From the NCBI GenBank assembly GCA_016710135.1, contig JADJLM010000005.1:124001-188000 (forward strand): a stretch of 64,000 bases of DNA. Reading direction: 5' to 3'. Both the position numbers and the translations under genes were made by a program. This document shows, in pieces, positions 9,667 to 20,081 of this stretch. The notes under the pieces were generated by a model. That model was not told the origin of the DNA. It did not search any database and saw only the letters and a list, made by a program, of their open reading frames with translations. Source of the DNA: Nitrosomonas sp. GTDB taxonomy: Bacteria; Pseudomonadota; Gammaproteobacteria; Burkholderiales; Nitrosomonadaceae. Position 1 is the stretch's first letter. Each line of letters opens with the position of its first letter.

Positions 9667-11035
9667 ATGTCAAATGAAACCAAAGTATCTAGTCAATCCA
9701 CCGAGCCTAAGCATCGCACAACGAGCGAATGCGAGGCAGTGCGTTGCAGGGGCGAGGTGGACAATACTTCGACAGAAGTATTTCAATCACTAAACGTAAC
9801 ATCACAGGGTACGCCGCCTAGTAACACAGTACCCTATAACTGCAATACTGAGTATTTTAAGCTTTTAAGGTTTGGGGTTGATAGCCTTTTATCTTTCCTA
9901 TCCCGGTGAGCTGTTTCCTGAAGCTGAGAAGAAATTAGCTGATTTGAAGGCAATTGCTCAATCTGCTGAATCGTGCAGAACAATCCTGTGCTCAATATCC
10001 AGTAGAAAATCATCTATTTGAAGTGAAGGACAAAGGAGCACGTTTCTTTCCCTATATCCTAGAAGATAACGCTTTCCGCATCCAGCTTTCCCGAAGCCAT
10101 GCAATGCCGCTCGCTTATGTAAAAATATCCAGCGAATACTTGACCCATGTATCCCTGCTGATGCAGAAATGGCCCTGCGACCTGTAGTAAATCATTTTGG
10201 GGCTATCCATGAATCGGCAAATGTAAGCCGAATCGATTTGTTCGTTGACTTTACCAGTTCAGTCGATATGGAAAGCTGGGACCGCCATGCTTGGGTTACC
10301 CGTGCATCTTCCATCAATATGTACACGATCGAACGCAATTTCTCCGGTTGGGTCATTGGCTCGGGTGGCCTAATCCGGTTGCCGCTTGTATGATAAAACA
10401 TTGGAAATTGAACAAAAATCCAAAAATATTATCTCCATGAGCTATGGAAGAAAACCGGCTGGAATGGAAATGATAAGGTTTGGCGGCTTGAATTTGAGTT
10501 GCAGCGTGAAATATTAACTCAGAAGACGCTATCGAAGTTATCGGATGTTCTAAAGCATCTTAATGGCTTATGGAGTTATGCAACGACCGAGTGGCTCCGC
10601 TTGGCACTACCCAATCCAGAAGATCAAACTCGCTCACGTTGGCCAATTCACCCTTTATGGGGATATTTGTCGTCGGTTGATTGGGAAACCAATGATAGTC
10701 CGTTATCGCCTCGTTTTAATACCGCCCGTATACCGAGTGATGATAAGCTTTTCACGATGGGGCTAAGTCCCATCATTTCATACATGGCTCGTGAAAATAT
10801 TCATGATTGGGAAGTGGGCACAACGGCTTATATCAATGCGATGTATGATCATCTCAATGATAAGTGTTTTTCTTTTAAATTACCCTTTAAGAACTTCATT
10901 AAAGAAAAGGTTGCGGTCAAGGCTCGTTTATTTAATTCCATCCTAAACAACAATGAAGCTCAAAGTCAGGCTATAGAACGAGCGGAACGTGAAAAACAAG
11001 CTCGTGAGTATAAAAAACAGTCTGATGGTGGGTGA
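9667..11035 (+). pseudogene. Replication-initiation-factor-like protein of the island, multiple frameshifts
   Basis: A good ribosome-binding site (aggag, 9653-9657) precedes ATG 9667. Frames follow one another to the stop at 11033-11035 and join into one protein of about 450 residues, with SLYLSYPGELFPEAEKKL early, then SRIDLFVDF and YDKTLEIEQKSK, and KDKGARFFPYILEDNAFRIQ between. This resembles plasmid- or ICE-type replication initiation factors found on small integrative elements. Frame breaks lie near 9888 (run of four T), about 9970, about 10160, about 10380 and about 10430 (A run). Several are single-base homopolymer changes. The last 178 codons (10499-11035) are an uninterrupted frame. 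Confidence 0.6.
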
Positions 11036-11043
11036 TTCCAATC

Positions 11044-11373
11044 ATGATAACGCTCAATTTGCATGAGGCTGCCCAATTTCTGAAATTGCATCCTGAAGAA
11101 GTCCGAAAACGTGCGAAAGCTGGCGTTATCCCTGGTGCTAAACTGGGAAAACGCTGGGCATTCATCGAGGATGATCTTGCAGCTTATATCCGCTCGTTAT
11201 ATCCTAGCCCACGGCAAGCGTTGCAAGTGGGACATCGGGAGAAAATATCATGTCACTCTTTAAACGTGGAAAAACGTGGTGGATTAGTTTCACCACACCA
11301 AGCGGCGAGCGTATTAGATGCTCTGCTGCAACTGAAGATCGAACCCAAGCCCAAGAATTCCACGACGGGCTAA
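11044..11373 (+). CDS. Excisionase-like helix-turn-helix protein
   Basis: The first half is a MerR/excisionase-type winged HTH (ITLNLHEAAQFLKLHPEEV, then AGVIPGAKLGKRWAFIEDDL), typical of helix_turn_helix_17 proteins. I chose ATG 11044 because it begins at the conserved motif; an ATG six bases earlier in another context (11032) is possible. The 3' half overlaps the integrase start by about 120 bp in another frame, so the two are translated from one message. Role expected from context: directing excision of the element together with the adjacent integrase. Confidence 0.65.
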   Translation: MITLNLHEAAQFLKLHPEEVRKRAKAGVIPGAKLGKRWAFIEDDLAAYIRSLYPSPRQALQVGHREKISCHSLNVEKRGGLVSPHQAASVLDALLQLKIEPKPKNSTTG

Positions 11374-12266
11374 AAGCTGAATCGTGGCGAGTTACTAAAT
11401 TGGATGATAAGCCCAAGCGGACTTGGGATGAGGCCGCCTATAAATGGTTAATGGAAACAGAACATAAAGCTTCACATCAGCAGGATATGAAGCAAGTTGC
11501 CTGGATTCAGCCCTATTTTAGGGGCCGTTTCCTTTCCGAATTAACCCGAGAAGTGATTGCTGAAGTGGGTGAAATTAAACGTAAGGAAACTTCACCTGCA
11601 ACGGCTAATCGCTACCTGGCAACAATTCGGGCGATTCTTCGGCGGGCTGCATTAGATTGGGAATGGATCGATAAACCTCCAGTCATTAAGTTATATCGTG
11701 AGGCAAAACGTCGAGTGCGTTACTTGAATGCGACACAAGCAAGTATTCTCATTCGGGAATTACCACCGCATCTAGCAGACATGGTGACGTTTTCACTCGC
11801 GACTGGTTTGAGACGATCAAACGTTACAAAGCTGGAATGGTCGCAAGTGGATATGCAAAGGAATGTTGCATGGATACATGGTGATCAGGCCAAAGCAGGA
11901 AAACCGATTCATGTAACATTGAATGCAACGGCGATAGCGGTATTAACTCGACAAATTGGCAAACACCCACGGTCTGTTTTCAGTTACAAGGGCAAGTCCA
12001 TTACGCAAGTTAATACCAAGGCTTGGTATAAGGCGTTAAAACGTGCTGGTATTGAGGATTTTCGCTGGCATGATTTGCGCCATACCTGGGCAAGCTGGCT
12101 AACTCAGAATGGCGTGCCGCTGAATGTCATTCAAGAGATGGGAGCATGGGAATCTGCTGAGATGGTGAGGCGTTATGCTCACCTGGCACCGGAGCAATTT
12201 GCTCAACATGCTCGGGTCTTGGATGGTGTGCTCAATGTCACAAATTTGGCACAAAAGGAAGATTAG
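11250..12266 (+). CDS. Tyrosine recombinase (phage-type integrase)
   Basis: A 338-residue integrase. The N-terminus has a short arm-binding-like segment (MSLFKRGKTWWISFTTPSGE), followed by a core-binding SAM-like domain (about 60-150) and the catalytic domain (about 160-320). Visible catalytic residues are Arg188 in ATGLRRSN, His274 and Arg277 in WHDLRHTWASW, Trp300 in MGAWES and the nucleophile Tyr309 in RRYAHL. It ends 35 bp from the 3' end of tRNA-Thr, the usual place for an integrase that uses a tRNA as its target. Intact, so the element could in principle still be mobile. Confidence 0.92.
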   Translation: MSLFKRGKTWWISFTTPSGERIRCSAATEDRTQAQEFHDGLKAESWRVTKLDDKPKRTWDEAAYKWLMETEHKASHQQDMKQVAWIQPYFRGRFLSELTREVIAEVGEIKRKETSPATANRYLATIRAILRRAALDWEWIDKPPVIKLYREAKRRVRYLNATQASILIRELPPHLADMVTFSLATGLRRSNVTKLEWSQVDMQRNVAWIHGDQAKAGKPIHVTLNATAIAVLTRQIGKHPRSVFSYKGKSITQVNTKAWYKALKRAGIEDFRWHDLRHTWASWLTQNGVPLNVIQEMGAWESAEMVRRYAHLAPEQFAQHARVLDGVLNVTNLAQKED

Positions 12267-12285
12267 AAAACTGTAGAATTAATGT

Positions 12286-12345
12286 AACTTATTGATCTTA
12301 TGGTGCCGACACCAAGAGTCGAACTCGGGACCTTCTGATTACAAA
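12286..12345. repeat. attR: proximal direct repeat overlapping tRNA-Thr
   Basis: Matches 3027-3086 over 60 bp with one mismatch (12297). It contains 15 bp beyond the tRNA and the tRNA 3' part up to the anticodon loop. The integrase stop codon is 20 bp away. Confidence 0.88.
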
Positions 12346-12376
12346 TCAGCTGCTCTACCAACTGAGCTATGCCGGC
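12301..12376 (-). tRNA. tRNA-Thr (UGU anticodon)
   Basis: The minus strand gives a 76-nt cloverleaf starting gccggca and ending with an encoded CCA. The D arm is agctcagttggtagagc, the anticodon loop tttgtaa (anticodon TGT) and the T loop ttcgact. One acceptor pair is G-U, and the outermost anticodon-stem pair is G-A. The 3' end is the integration target of the island. Confidence 0.92.
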
Positions 12377-12540
12377 TATGGAAGTAAATTAAAACAAACA
12401 GCGTGAACACTAGTACTCTGACTGCCGCTCAGAAAAACAGAGCACTCTCTTTAATGTGACTAGCAATAAACCACCCAATTTGCGCAAGCATTCTACCTGA
12501 ATATCAGGGACAAATAAATAAGCGGCCCAAGAAAAGAAAA

Positions 12541-13482
12541 TTAATCTGCAGGAGACTCGGTAATCGCACTGAGTACCCGCACATGCGCTGCTACACTCCT
12601 AGCTAGGGAATCTAACTCATACCCTCCTTCCAACACCGAAACAATTCGTTTTTGCGCATATTTCTCCGCAATAACCATAATTTGCTCTGTAATCCAAATA
12701 TAATCTGTTTCCACTAGATTAAGATTAGCCATCTCATCTTCGCGGTGGGCATCAAAACCCGCAGAGATATAGATCATCTCAGGTTTAAAGCTTTCCAATG
12801 CAGGAATCCAATGCGTTAATACCGCTGCACGAAACGCTTGGCCCGTTGTTCCAGCGGGCAGTGGTGTATTGATGATATAGTCGCTGCCACTATCTGCACC
12901 ACTATAAGGATAGAAAGGGTGTTGAAATGTGGAGCAAAGCATTACCCGTGCTTCATGCTTAAAAATAGCTTCGGTCCCGTTTCCGTGATGAACATCAAAA
13001 TCCAAAATAGCAATTCGAGCTAACCCATGCAAGGCCAAAGCGTGCGCAGCACCCACTGCAACATTGTTAAAAAAGCAAAAACCCATTGCTTCTTCGCGTG
13101 TTGCATGATGACCCGGGGGACGAATACTACAAAATGCATTTTCTACCTGACCGGATATTACTAAATCCGTTGCCAGAACAACGGCGCCGGCTGCTCGCTT
13201 GGCTGCCTCTAGCGTATAAGGATTCATTAAAGTATCGGAATCGATACTGATTAATCCGTGCTGCGGTGCAACAGTCTCAATAGCGTGAAGATAATGTCCT
13301 GAATGAACACGGGCTAATTGCTCATGACTAGCTAGTGGCGCTTCATAGTATCGCAATAAAGAGAAAAGACCTGCTACACGTAGTTCCTGCTCGATCGCTC
13401 GTAATCGCTCAGGTGATTCAGGATGACCATAACCCATATCATGCTTTAAACAGATCGGATGGGTAATGTAAGCAGTGCTCAT
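12541..13482 (-). CDS. Histone-deacetylase-family / acetoin-utilisation-like protein
   Basis: A 313-residue intact enzyme of the arginase/deacetylase superfamily. Zinc-site motifs are visible: SIRPPGHHAT (tandem His, near 120-130), ILDFDVHHGNG (Asp-x-His, near 165-175) and SAGFDAHREDE (Asp, near 250). Bacterial members deacetylate small molecules such as acetylpolyamines, or proteins; the true substrate cannot be read from sequence. It reads in the same direction as the permease gene upstream (32-bp gap), so co-transcription is possible. Confidence 0.85.
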   Translation of the reverse strand: MSTAYITHPICLKHDMGYGHPESPERLRAIEQELRVAGLFSLLRYYEAPLASHEQLARVHSGHYLHAIETVAPQHGLISIDSDTLMNPYTLEAAKRAAGAVVLATDLVISGQVENAFCSIRPPGHHATREEAMGFCFFNNVAVGAAHALALHGLARIAILDFDVHHGNGTEAIFKHEARVMLCSTFQHPFYPYSGADSGSDYIINTPLPAGTTGQAFRAAVLTHWIPALESFKPEMIYISAGFDAHREDEMANLNLVETDYIWITEQIMVIAEKYAQKRIVSVLEGGYELDSLARSVAAHVRVLSAITESPAD

Positions 13483-13514
13483 GGACGCAGCGATTTGTTG
13501 ATCAATTAGTAATT

Positions 13515-15071
13515 TTATTTAGGGATGCTACTTTTATCGTCACTATCCACTAGCGATCGTAAAGGGTTAATAATATTTTCGCCTCCCGCAGAGGCACAAA
13601 TCCCCAGCGCCACATGGCTTTTCCGATAACCATAGAGAAAATAAAATACCAGACCAATCCCTGCCCAAATTGGAAATACAAGCTTTGCATCGGTTGGTAA
13701 AAATAAGAAAAGAGTAATACAACCGATAACAGCAAGTGGGCCAACAAACCATATCGCAGGTGTTCTAAAGGGCCTTGGGCGTTTTTTATCTCTGACGCGT
13801 AAAATCATAACTGTTATCGCCACAACCATAAAGGCAAAGAGCGTACCAGAGTTCGAAATATCGGCAAGCTTGCCCACTGGTAAGAAAGCAGCCGCAAGCG
13901 TGACACCAACACCCGTCACCAGCGTCACAACATGGGGTGTCTTAAATCGAGAATGAATTCGGCTCAATACTTCTGGTAATAAGCCATCTCGAGCCATAAC
14001 GAAAAAAATCCGAGTCTGTCCAAATAACATCATTAGGATCACCGAAGGCAATGCAAGAAATGCGGCCAAACCGAGTAGGTTACCAATCTTTTCCCAGCCG
14101 ATCTGACGCAAAACATGTGCAAGTGCCTCACGCGAGCAAACCACAGGATGCTGCCCTGCTGATGCAAGGGTCTGGCATTGCTCTGCCAAAGCAAGTGAGC
14201 CAGGAGAAAAAGCTTTACCAGCCGTATCCATCACCGGTTGTGCACCGACTGAACCAATCACACCAGCAGAAATAAACAAATAAAAAATCGTACAAATCCC
14301 CAACGATCCAATCAGCGCAAGCGGGACATTGCGTTGCGGGTTTTTTGTCTCTTCAGCTGCTGTTGATACTGCATCAAAGCCCACATAAGCAAAGAAAATG
14401 GATGCCGCTGCGGCAACGACACCTGTTGAGCCTAATGGGAGAAATGGTTGAAAATTTTCCATATTAGAGACCGGTAAGGCAAGCGCGATGAATATCGTCA
14501 GTGCGATAATTTTGATCACGACTAGCGCCGCATTAAAGGTAGCACTTTCTTTGGTACCAATGACCAGCAAACCGACCACCAGCATGCAAATCACCACAGC
14601 GGGTAAATTAATAATCCCTCCTGCAAAAGGTCCATTTGCCAGCGCGAATGGAATCTCAATGCCTAATGAATTGCTCAGCAAGCCGACAAAATACCCCGAC
14701 CACCCCACGGCAACGGCCCCAGCCGCTACCGAGTATTCGAGAATTAGTGCCCAACCAACGATCCATGCAACAAATTCACCGAGCACTGCGTAAGAATAAG
14801 TATAAGCAGACCCAGAAACAGGCACCATCGAAGAAAGCTCTGAATAACATAACGCTGCAACCGCACACACAAAACCCGCAATGATAAAAGCAAACATCAT
14901 GCCAGGACCTGCTTTCTGAGCAGCCTCAGCCGTTAATACAAATATTCCGGTACCAATAATAGCGCCGACACCCAGGAGTGTGAGTTGCCAAACACCCAGT
15001 GTCCGATTGAGCGATTTTTTTTCAGCTGTCGCCAAGATTGTATCTAGTGATTTTACTCGCCAGAAAATCAT
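13515..15071 (-). CDS. APC-family amino acid permease (cationic amino acid transporter type)
   Basis: A 518-residue polytopic membrane protein with about twelve or more hydrophobic helices. The first helix carries the APC signature LLGVGAIIGTGIFVLT, and a later helix FFAYVGFDAVSTAAEETKNP, typical of the CAT branch (YfnA-like). A long hydrophilic loop with Cys residues lies near 295-320. It imports amino acids by proton symport or exchange; the substrate is unknown. Reads away from argA across about 280 bp. Confidence 0.88.
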   Translation of the reverse strand: MIFWRVKSLDTILATAEKKSLNRTLGVWQLTLLGVGAIIGTGIFVLTAEAAQKAGPGMMFAFIIAGFVCAVAALCYSELSSMVPVSGSAYTYSYAVLGEFVAWIVGWALILEYSVAAGAVAVGWSGYFVGLLSNSLGIEIPFALANGPFAGGIINLPAVVICMLVVGLLVIGTKESATFNAALVVIKIIALTIFIALALPVSNMENFQPFLPLGSTGVVAAAASIFFAYVGFDAVSTAAEETKNPQRNVPLALIGSLGICTIFYLFISAGVIGSVGAQPVMDTAGKAFSPGSLALAEQCQTLASAGQHPVVCSREALAHVLRQIGWEKIGNLLGLAAFLALPSVILMMLFGQTRIFFVMARDGLLPEVLSRIHSRFKTPHVVTLVTGVGVTLAAAFLPVGKLADISNSGTLFAFMVVAITVMILRVRDKKRPRPFRTPAIWFVGPLAVIGCITLFLFLPTDAKLVFPIWAGIGLVFYFLYGYRKSHVALGICASAGGENIINPLRSLVDSDDKSSIPK

Positions 15072-15348
15072 CGATTTCCCCTTTCATTCCAACAATCGTT
15101 ATTCAACATTCATTATGAGATAGTTTACAAGAAATGAATGGTAAACAATCTCCAAAAAAACAATCCGGAATCAGGCTTATCAATTCGACCTCGATTCATT
15201 GTTACCTCAAGCGCGTTTGAATAATCTTGCAGCTTGTGAAATACTTCCTAGCTATTTAGTCAATATACTTAATTAAGCTAAATCAAGTGATTTTTTCTGA
15301 AAGTGATTGATCGAGACAAAATGGCTGTTTGATTTACCTATTGCGTGC

Positions 15349-16734
15349 ATGAAAAAAAATTTCGCTCCTACCTCGATATCAGTCGATCTGCAAAATGAAG
15401 ATTTGCATACCCACTTTATTGCCTGGTTTCGTTCAGTAGCACCTTATATTCACACCTTCCGTGGGAAGATTTTTGTGGTTGCCTTTGGCGGTGAAGTTGT
15501 CGCAGATGGAAAGTTTGTCGAACTTGTGCACGATCTAAATTTATTGGCAAGCCTCGGGATCCAGCTTGTTCTTGTCCATGGTGCACGCCCCCAGATCGAA
15601 TCAAGATTACAACAAGATAACCTGGATATTACCTACGTTAATGGGATCCGGGTCACCGACGCTATGACACTTGAACGTGTTATCGAGTCAGTCGGGCGTG
15701 TTCGCATGGAGATTGAAGCGTTAATGTCCATGGGACTCCCCAATTCTCCTATGGCAAACGCTTCTATCCGAGTCACTAGCGGTAATTTTGTCATCGCCCG
15801 ACCGATTGGCGTGATGAATGGAACTGACCTGATGTATACCGGTGAAGTCCGGAAAATAAATTTAACGGCCATCCATTCTCACCTAGCCCAAGGAGAAATT
15901 GTTTTAATTTCACCATTAGGTTATTCACCCACCGGTGAAATTTTTAATCTAACGCTTGAAAATGTTGCGGCAGAAGTTGCCATCGCACTGAAAGCAGAAA
16001 AATTAATTTTTTTGATGAATACACCCGGTGTTATGGATCAAGCCACAAAGCAGCCAAATAACCTATTACGCGAGCAAACAATCGCAGAAAGTAAATCCTA
16101 TCTTGCTAAATTAGCTGACCTCGCAACGAATATTCCGGATGATACCCAGTTCTATTTACCACAAGCCATCCATGCCTGTGAAAATGGTGTTGGACGTGCT
16201 CACCTAATCAGCCGCCATATCGACGGTGCATTGCTTCAGGAATTATTCAGTCACAATGGCATTGGTACCATGATTACGCGTGATCCACTGCAAAGCATTC
16301 GAAAAGCAAAAATTGAAGATGTCGGAAGTATCATTCAGCTTATTGAGCCACTCGAAATAGAAGGTATTCTCGTGCGAAGAAACCGAGAATTACTGGAGAT
16401 GGAAATCGATCGTTTTACCGTATTAGAGCATGATAATATTATCATCGCCTGTGCTGCACTTTACCCCTTCCCTGAAGAACAGGCCTATGAGCTTGCCTGC
16501 CTCGCTGTTCATGCTCGCTATCGAAAAACAGGCTGTGGCAGTGCTTTGTTAAAATATCTAGAAAATCAGATCAAATCAAAAAAGCCACAAAAGCTTTTTG
16601 TACTCACCACACGTACAGCACATTGGTTTGTAGAACGAGGATTTGTCGAAACATCCTTGGAAGCTTTACCTAAAAGAAAAAAGCAACTTTACAATTACCA
16701 AAGACGCTCTAAGGTTTTCTCAAAAATTATTTAG
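15349..16734 (+). CDS. argA: N-acetylglutamate synthase (amino-acid kinase + GNAT domains)
   Basis: First enzyme of arginine synthesis: acetyl-CoA + glutamate to N-acetylglutamate. From ATG 15349 the protein has 461 residues. An N-terminal amino-acid-kinase-like domain includes LGIQLVLVHGARPQIESRL, and a C-terminal acetyltransferase domain includes ACLAVHARYRKTGCGSALL, the acetyl-CoA-binding loop. A TTG in frame at 15307 would add 14 residues, but ATG 15349 fits the family start better. The kinase-like domain normally carries the arginine feedback site. The gene ends 46 bp before the degenerate end of the CRISPR array. Confidence 0.93.
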   Translation: MKKNFAPTSISVDLQNEDLHTHFIAWFRSVAPYIHTFRGKIFVVAFGGEVVADGKFVELVHDLNLLASLGIQLVLVHGARPQIESRLQQDNLDITYVNGIRVTDAMTLERVIESVGRVRMEIEALMSMGLPNSPMANASIRVTSGNFVIARPIGVMNGTDLMYTGEVRKINLTAIHSHLAQGEIVLISPLGYSPTGEIFNLTLENVAAEVAIALKAEKLIFLMNTPGVMDQATKQPNNLLREQTIAESKSYLAKLADLATNIPDDTQFYLPQAIHACENGVGRAHLISRHIDGALLQELFSHNGIGTMITRDPLQSIRKAKIEDVGSIIQLIEPLEIEGILVRRNRELLEMEIDRFTVLEHDNIIIACAALYPFPEEQAYELACLAVHARYRKTGCGSALLKYLENQIKSKKPQKLFVLTTRTAHWFVERGFVETSLEALPKRKKQLYNYQRRSKVFSKII

Positions 16735-16779
16735 TACTTTCTATATCAGCACAACAGGCAACACATGCATCTTCTTTGA

Positions 16780-19700
16780 AAGCCAATCCTCGCCCGACTT
16801 GGATATCGGGCGCTACCACACCTGTCGGCTGGCTTGTACCAGTTCCGGTGGTGTTTCAATCCTCGCCCGACTTGGATATCGGGCGCTACGGTTGCTGATA
16901 CTGATACCGGTAAAACCCTTACGGTTTCAATCCTCGCCCGACTTGGATATCGGGCGCTACTTCAAAGATTTATTGTTAGCTTGCGCAACCTCAGTTTCAA
17001 TCCTCGCCCGACTTGGATGTCGGGCGCTACCGGTACAAGGGTAGATTCATTGGCTTTTATAAATTTGTTTCAATCCTCGCCCGACTTGGATGTCGGGCGC
17101 TACCTAGGGTGATGTCTTCTTCTAGTTGCTCAGGGAGTTTCAATCCTCGCCCGACTTGGATATCGGGCGCTACCTGGGAATGTGCGCAATTTTATCAAGG
17201 TGATGTCGTTTAAATCCTCGCCCGACTTGGATATCGGGCGCTACTGGGAAAAAACATTAGACAATTTTCCTGACGCGATTGTTTCAATCCTCGCCCGACT
17301 TGGATATCGGGCGCTACCCTAAAGCAACGCTGGCAATCCGTTTAAAATCGATTGTTTCAATCCTCGCCCGACTTGGATATCGGGCGCTACTGGTGGAATT
17401 TAAGAGTGTTCCATGCTTGGTTGGGTTTCAATCCTCGCCCGACTTGGATGTCGGGCGCTACCAATTATATGCATTTCGCGGCACCCTCGTTATAAGTTTC
17501 AATCCTCGCCCGACTTGGATGTCGGGCGCTACCTCAGCTAATGATCCACCACCCCAATTCCGGTCAGTTTCAATCCTCGCCCGACTTGGATGTCGGGCGC
17601 TACTGTATTTTATTGCCGAATGATGACTGCTTCCATTGTGTTTCAATCCTCGCCCGACTTGGATGTCGGGCGCTACCATAAAGCCTTGCAGTGCTTCCAC
17701 TAGCCATTTCTGAGTTTCAATCCTCGCCCGACTTGGATGTCGGGCGCTACCCGCCATTCGCAATGCACGCATCAACGCGCTGGTATGTTTCAATCCTCGC
17801 CCGACTTGGATGTCGGGCGCTACGCGTTGTTGGCGGGGCTTTCCGTACATTAACGTTGGTTTCAATCCTCGCCCGACTTGGATGTCGGGCGCTACTTGCA
17901 CTTCTGGAGCCCCCTTGGTTGCATCTGGGATGTTTCAATCCTCGCCCGACTTGGATGTCGGGCGCTACCTACACGAACACAGAGAACCAAAAATCGCTCA
18001 AGAAGTTTCAATCCTCGCCCGACTTGGATGTCGGGCGCTACACTAACCATCCTTGGAAGAGTTAGATATATTTGGTTTCAATCCTCGCCCGACTTGGATG
18101 TCGGGCGCTACGCTGTGCCCATGCAACTCCCATTATCCAATCTGCAGTTTCAATCCTCGCCCGACTTGGATGTCGGGCGCTACGGAAGTGAATCCTGCCA
18201 TTTGATTGAAATTCGAGGTTTCAATCCTCGCCCGACTTGGATGTCGGGCGCTACGCATTAAGGCTGGATGGAGCATTGAGGCTGGACGGTTTCAATCCTC
18301 GCCCGACTTGGATGTCGGGCGCTACGCCAGGCCATGTCACCGCAACATACCGACCATTTAGTTTCAATCCTCGCCCGACTTGGATGTCGGGCGCTACACC
18401 TAATAGGTTCACAAATACTTCTAGTGATATGCGTTTCAATCCTCGCCCGACTTGGATGTCGGGCGCTACTGATTGATCTTGGACTTAAAGGTGGGATTGA
18501 GGGGTTTCAATCCTCGCCCGACTTGGATGTCGGGCGCTACGCTTGAGACTAAACACCTGGCCGCGATCCGTATGATGTTTCAATCCTCGCCCGACTTGGA
18601 TGTCGGGCGCTACCTATTCTGAACATAGGAGAAGCAATTCAAATAGATGTTTCAATCCTCGCCCGACTTGGATGTCGGGCGCTACTAGTTATTACTCGAT
18701 GCGGATATACAGGGGCAGCGTTTCAATCCTCGCCCGACTTGGATGTCGGGCGCTACGATATCGCCGCATTCGATACGCACTCGACGGTGAGTTTCAATCC
18801 TCGCCCGACTTGGATGTCGGGCGCTACAGATCTTATAGAGCGCGGCTATTTATGCAAAACGAGTTTCAATCCTCGCCCGACTTGGATGTCGGGCGCTACG
18901 ATATTGCCAACAAGGACCGTTCTTATCAGATCCTGTTTCAATCCTCGCCCGACTTGGATGTCGGGCGCTACTCGTAACCGATCTTGCAAAGCGTTATTGT
19001 TTTTTGGTTTCAATCCTCGCCCGACTTGGATGTCGGGCGCTACCGATGCACCGCCGGGGGATGGCTTTATCGCTGGTGTTTCAATCCTCGCCCGACTTGG
19101 ATGTCGGGCGCTACGCGCGGCCAGCGCGTATTACAACCAGGCATTCCGAGTTTCAATCCTCGCCCGACTTGGATGTCGGGCGCTACAATCCGGCCATGCG
19201 CATATTATCAATCCTAGCGAGTGTTTCAATCCTCGCCCGACTTGGATGTCGGGCGCTACAACACGGCACACAATTCTTCCTGCGTCTTTTTCGGTTTCAA
19301 TCCTCGCCCGACTTGGATGTCGGGCGCTACAGATATCGCCGCATTCTATACGCACTCGACTGTGAGTTTCAATCCTCGCCCGACTTGGATGTCGGGCGCT
19401 ACCTACCTATTTCTATTTATTATTCCAGTGGTGATTTGTTTCAATCCTCGCCCGACTTGGATGTCGGGCGCTACGAAGAAGGATTGAAGAAAACCGGCGC
19501 ATTGATTAGTTTCAATCCTCGCCCGACTTGGATGTCGGGCGCTACAGATATCGCCGCATTCGATACGCACTCGATAGCGAGTTTCAATCCTCGCCCGACT
19601 TGGATGTCGGGCGCTACGGCAAACAGGAATGGTGAGCGCGCGCCACCGCAGTTTCAATCCTCGCCCCACTTGGATGTCGGGCGCTACTTAGATTTTACGA

Positions 19701-19901
19701 GTTTGTATGCAAGATAGTAAGTTTCAATCCTCGCCCGACTTGGATGTCGGGCGCTACTTAAATCCGCTTAAAACTCCGGCAAAGCCTTGCATGTTTCAAT
19801 CCTCGCCCGACTTGGATGTCGGGCGCTACATTGACGCCCCTACATAAGGTGTGTTGCGCACTATGTTTCAATCCTCGCCCGACTTGGATGTCGGGCGCTA
19901 C
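16780..19901 (-). CRISPR. Type I-C CRISPR array, 44 repeats and 43 spacers
   Basis: Repeats are 37 bp with spacers of about 33-37 bp. On the plus strand each repeat starts gtttcaatcctcgcccgact and ends gtcgggcgctac. On the minus strand it ends attgaaac, the usual 3' end of I-C repeats, so the array is read leftward from the cas side. First and last repeats are 16780-16816 (its first four bases are degenerate) and 19865-19901. Two variants exist: tggatatcggg in repeats 1-3 and 6-9 from the left, tggatgtcggg in the rest. Repeat 17208-17244 has a base change at position 5, and 19651-19687 carries a G-to-C change in the stem. Degeneracy at the left agrees with that being the trailer end. Individual repeats were located by eye. 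Confidence 0.98.
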
Positions 19902-20081
19902 AGTACAGTTACAACTTAATGATACAACAGGAAAAATCTTTGTGAATGCGCGAACCGGGCAGCAAGTAGAAAATTTATCAACACAAATAAAAGCCTAATT
20001 TATAAAATTCCATTAATATTCATAATGTTATGCCTTCCGCGAATCTATCACCATTTCTCAATCACTCGTTGTTCGCGCATA
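19902..20081 (-). promoter_or_regulatory. CRISPR leader
   Basis: About 180 bp between the leader-proximal repeat and the cas2 remnant, AT-rich, with no gene. It contains a 10-bp inverted repeat, atgcgcgaac (19946-19955) and gttcgcgcat (20071-20080), and a ttccgcgaat element near 20036. Palindromic gttcgcg-type elements are common in I-C leaders. Transcription of the array would start here on the minus strand; I cannot place the promoter precisely. Confidence 0.7.

Noticed and set aside
12838..13023. Plus-strand open frame inside the deacetylase gene
   Set aside because: Antisense shadow with no family-like content.
16834..19998. Many open frames of 60-240 codons on both strands with periodic peptide patterns
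   Set aside because: They are translations of the CRISPR repeats; the 37-bp repeat simply stays open in several frames. No gene is present.
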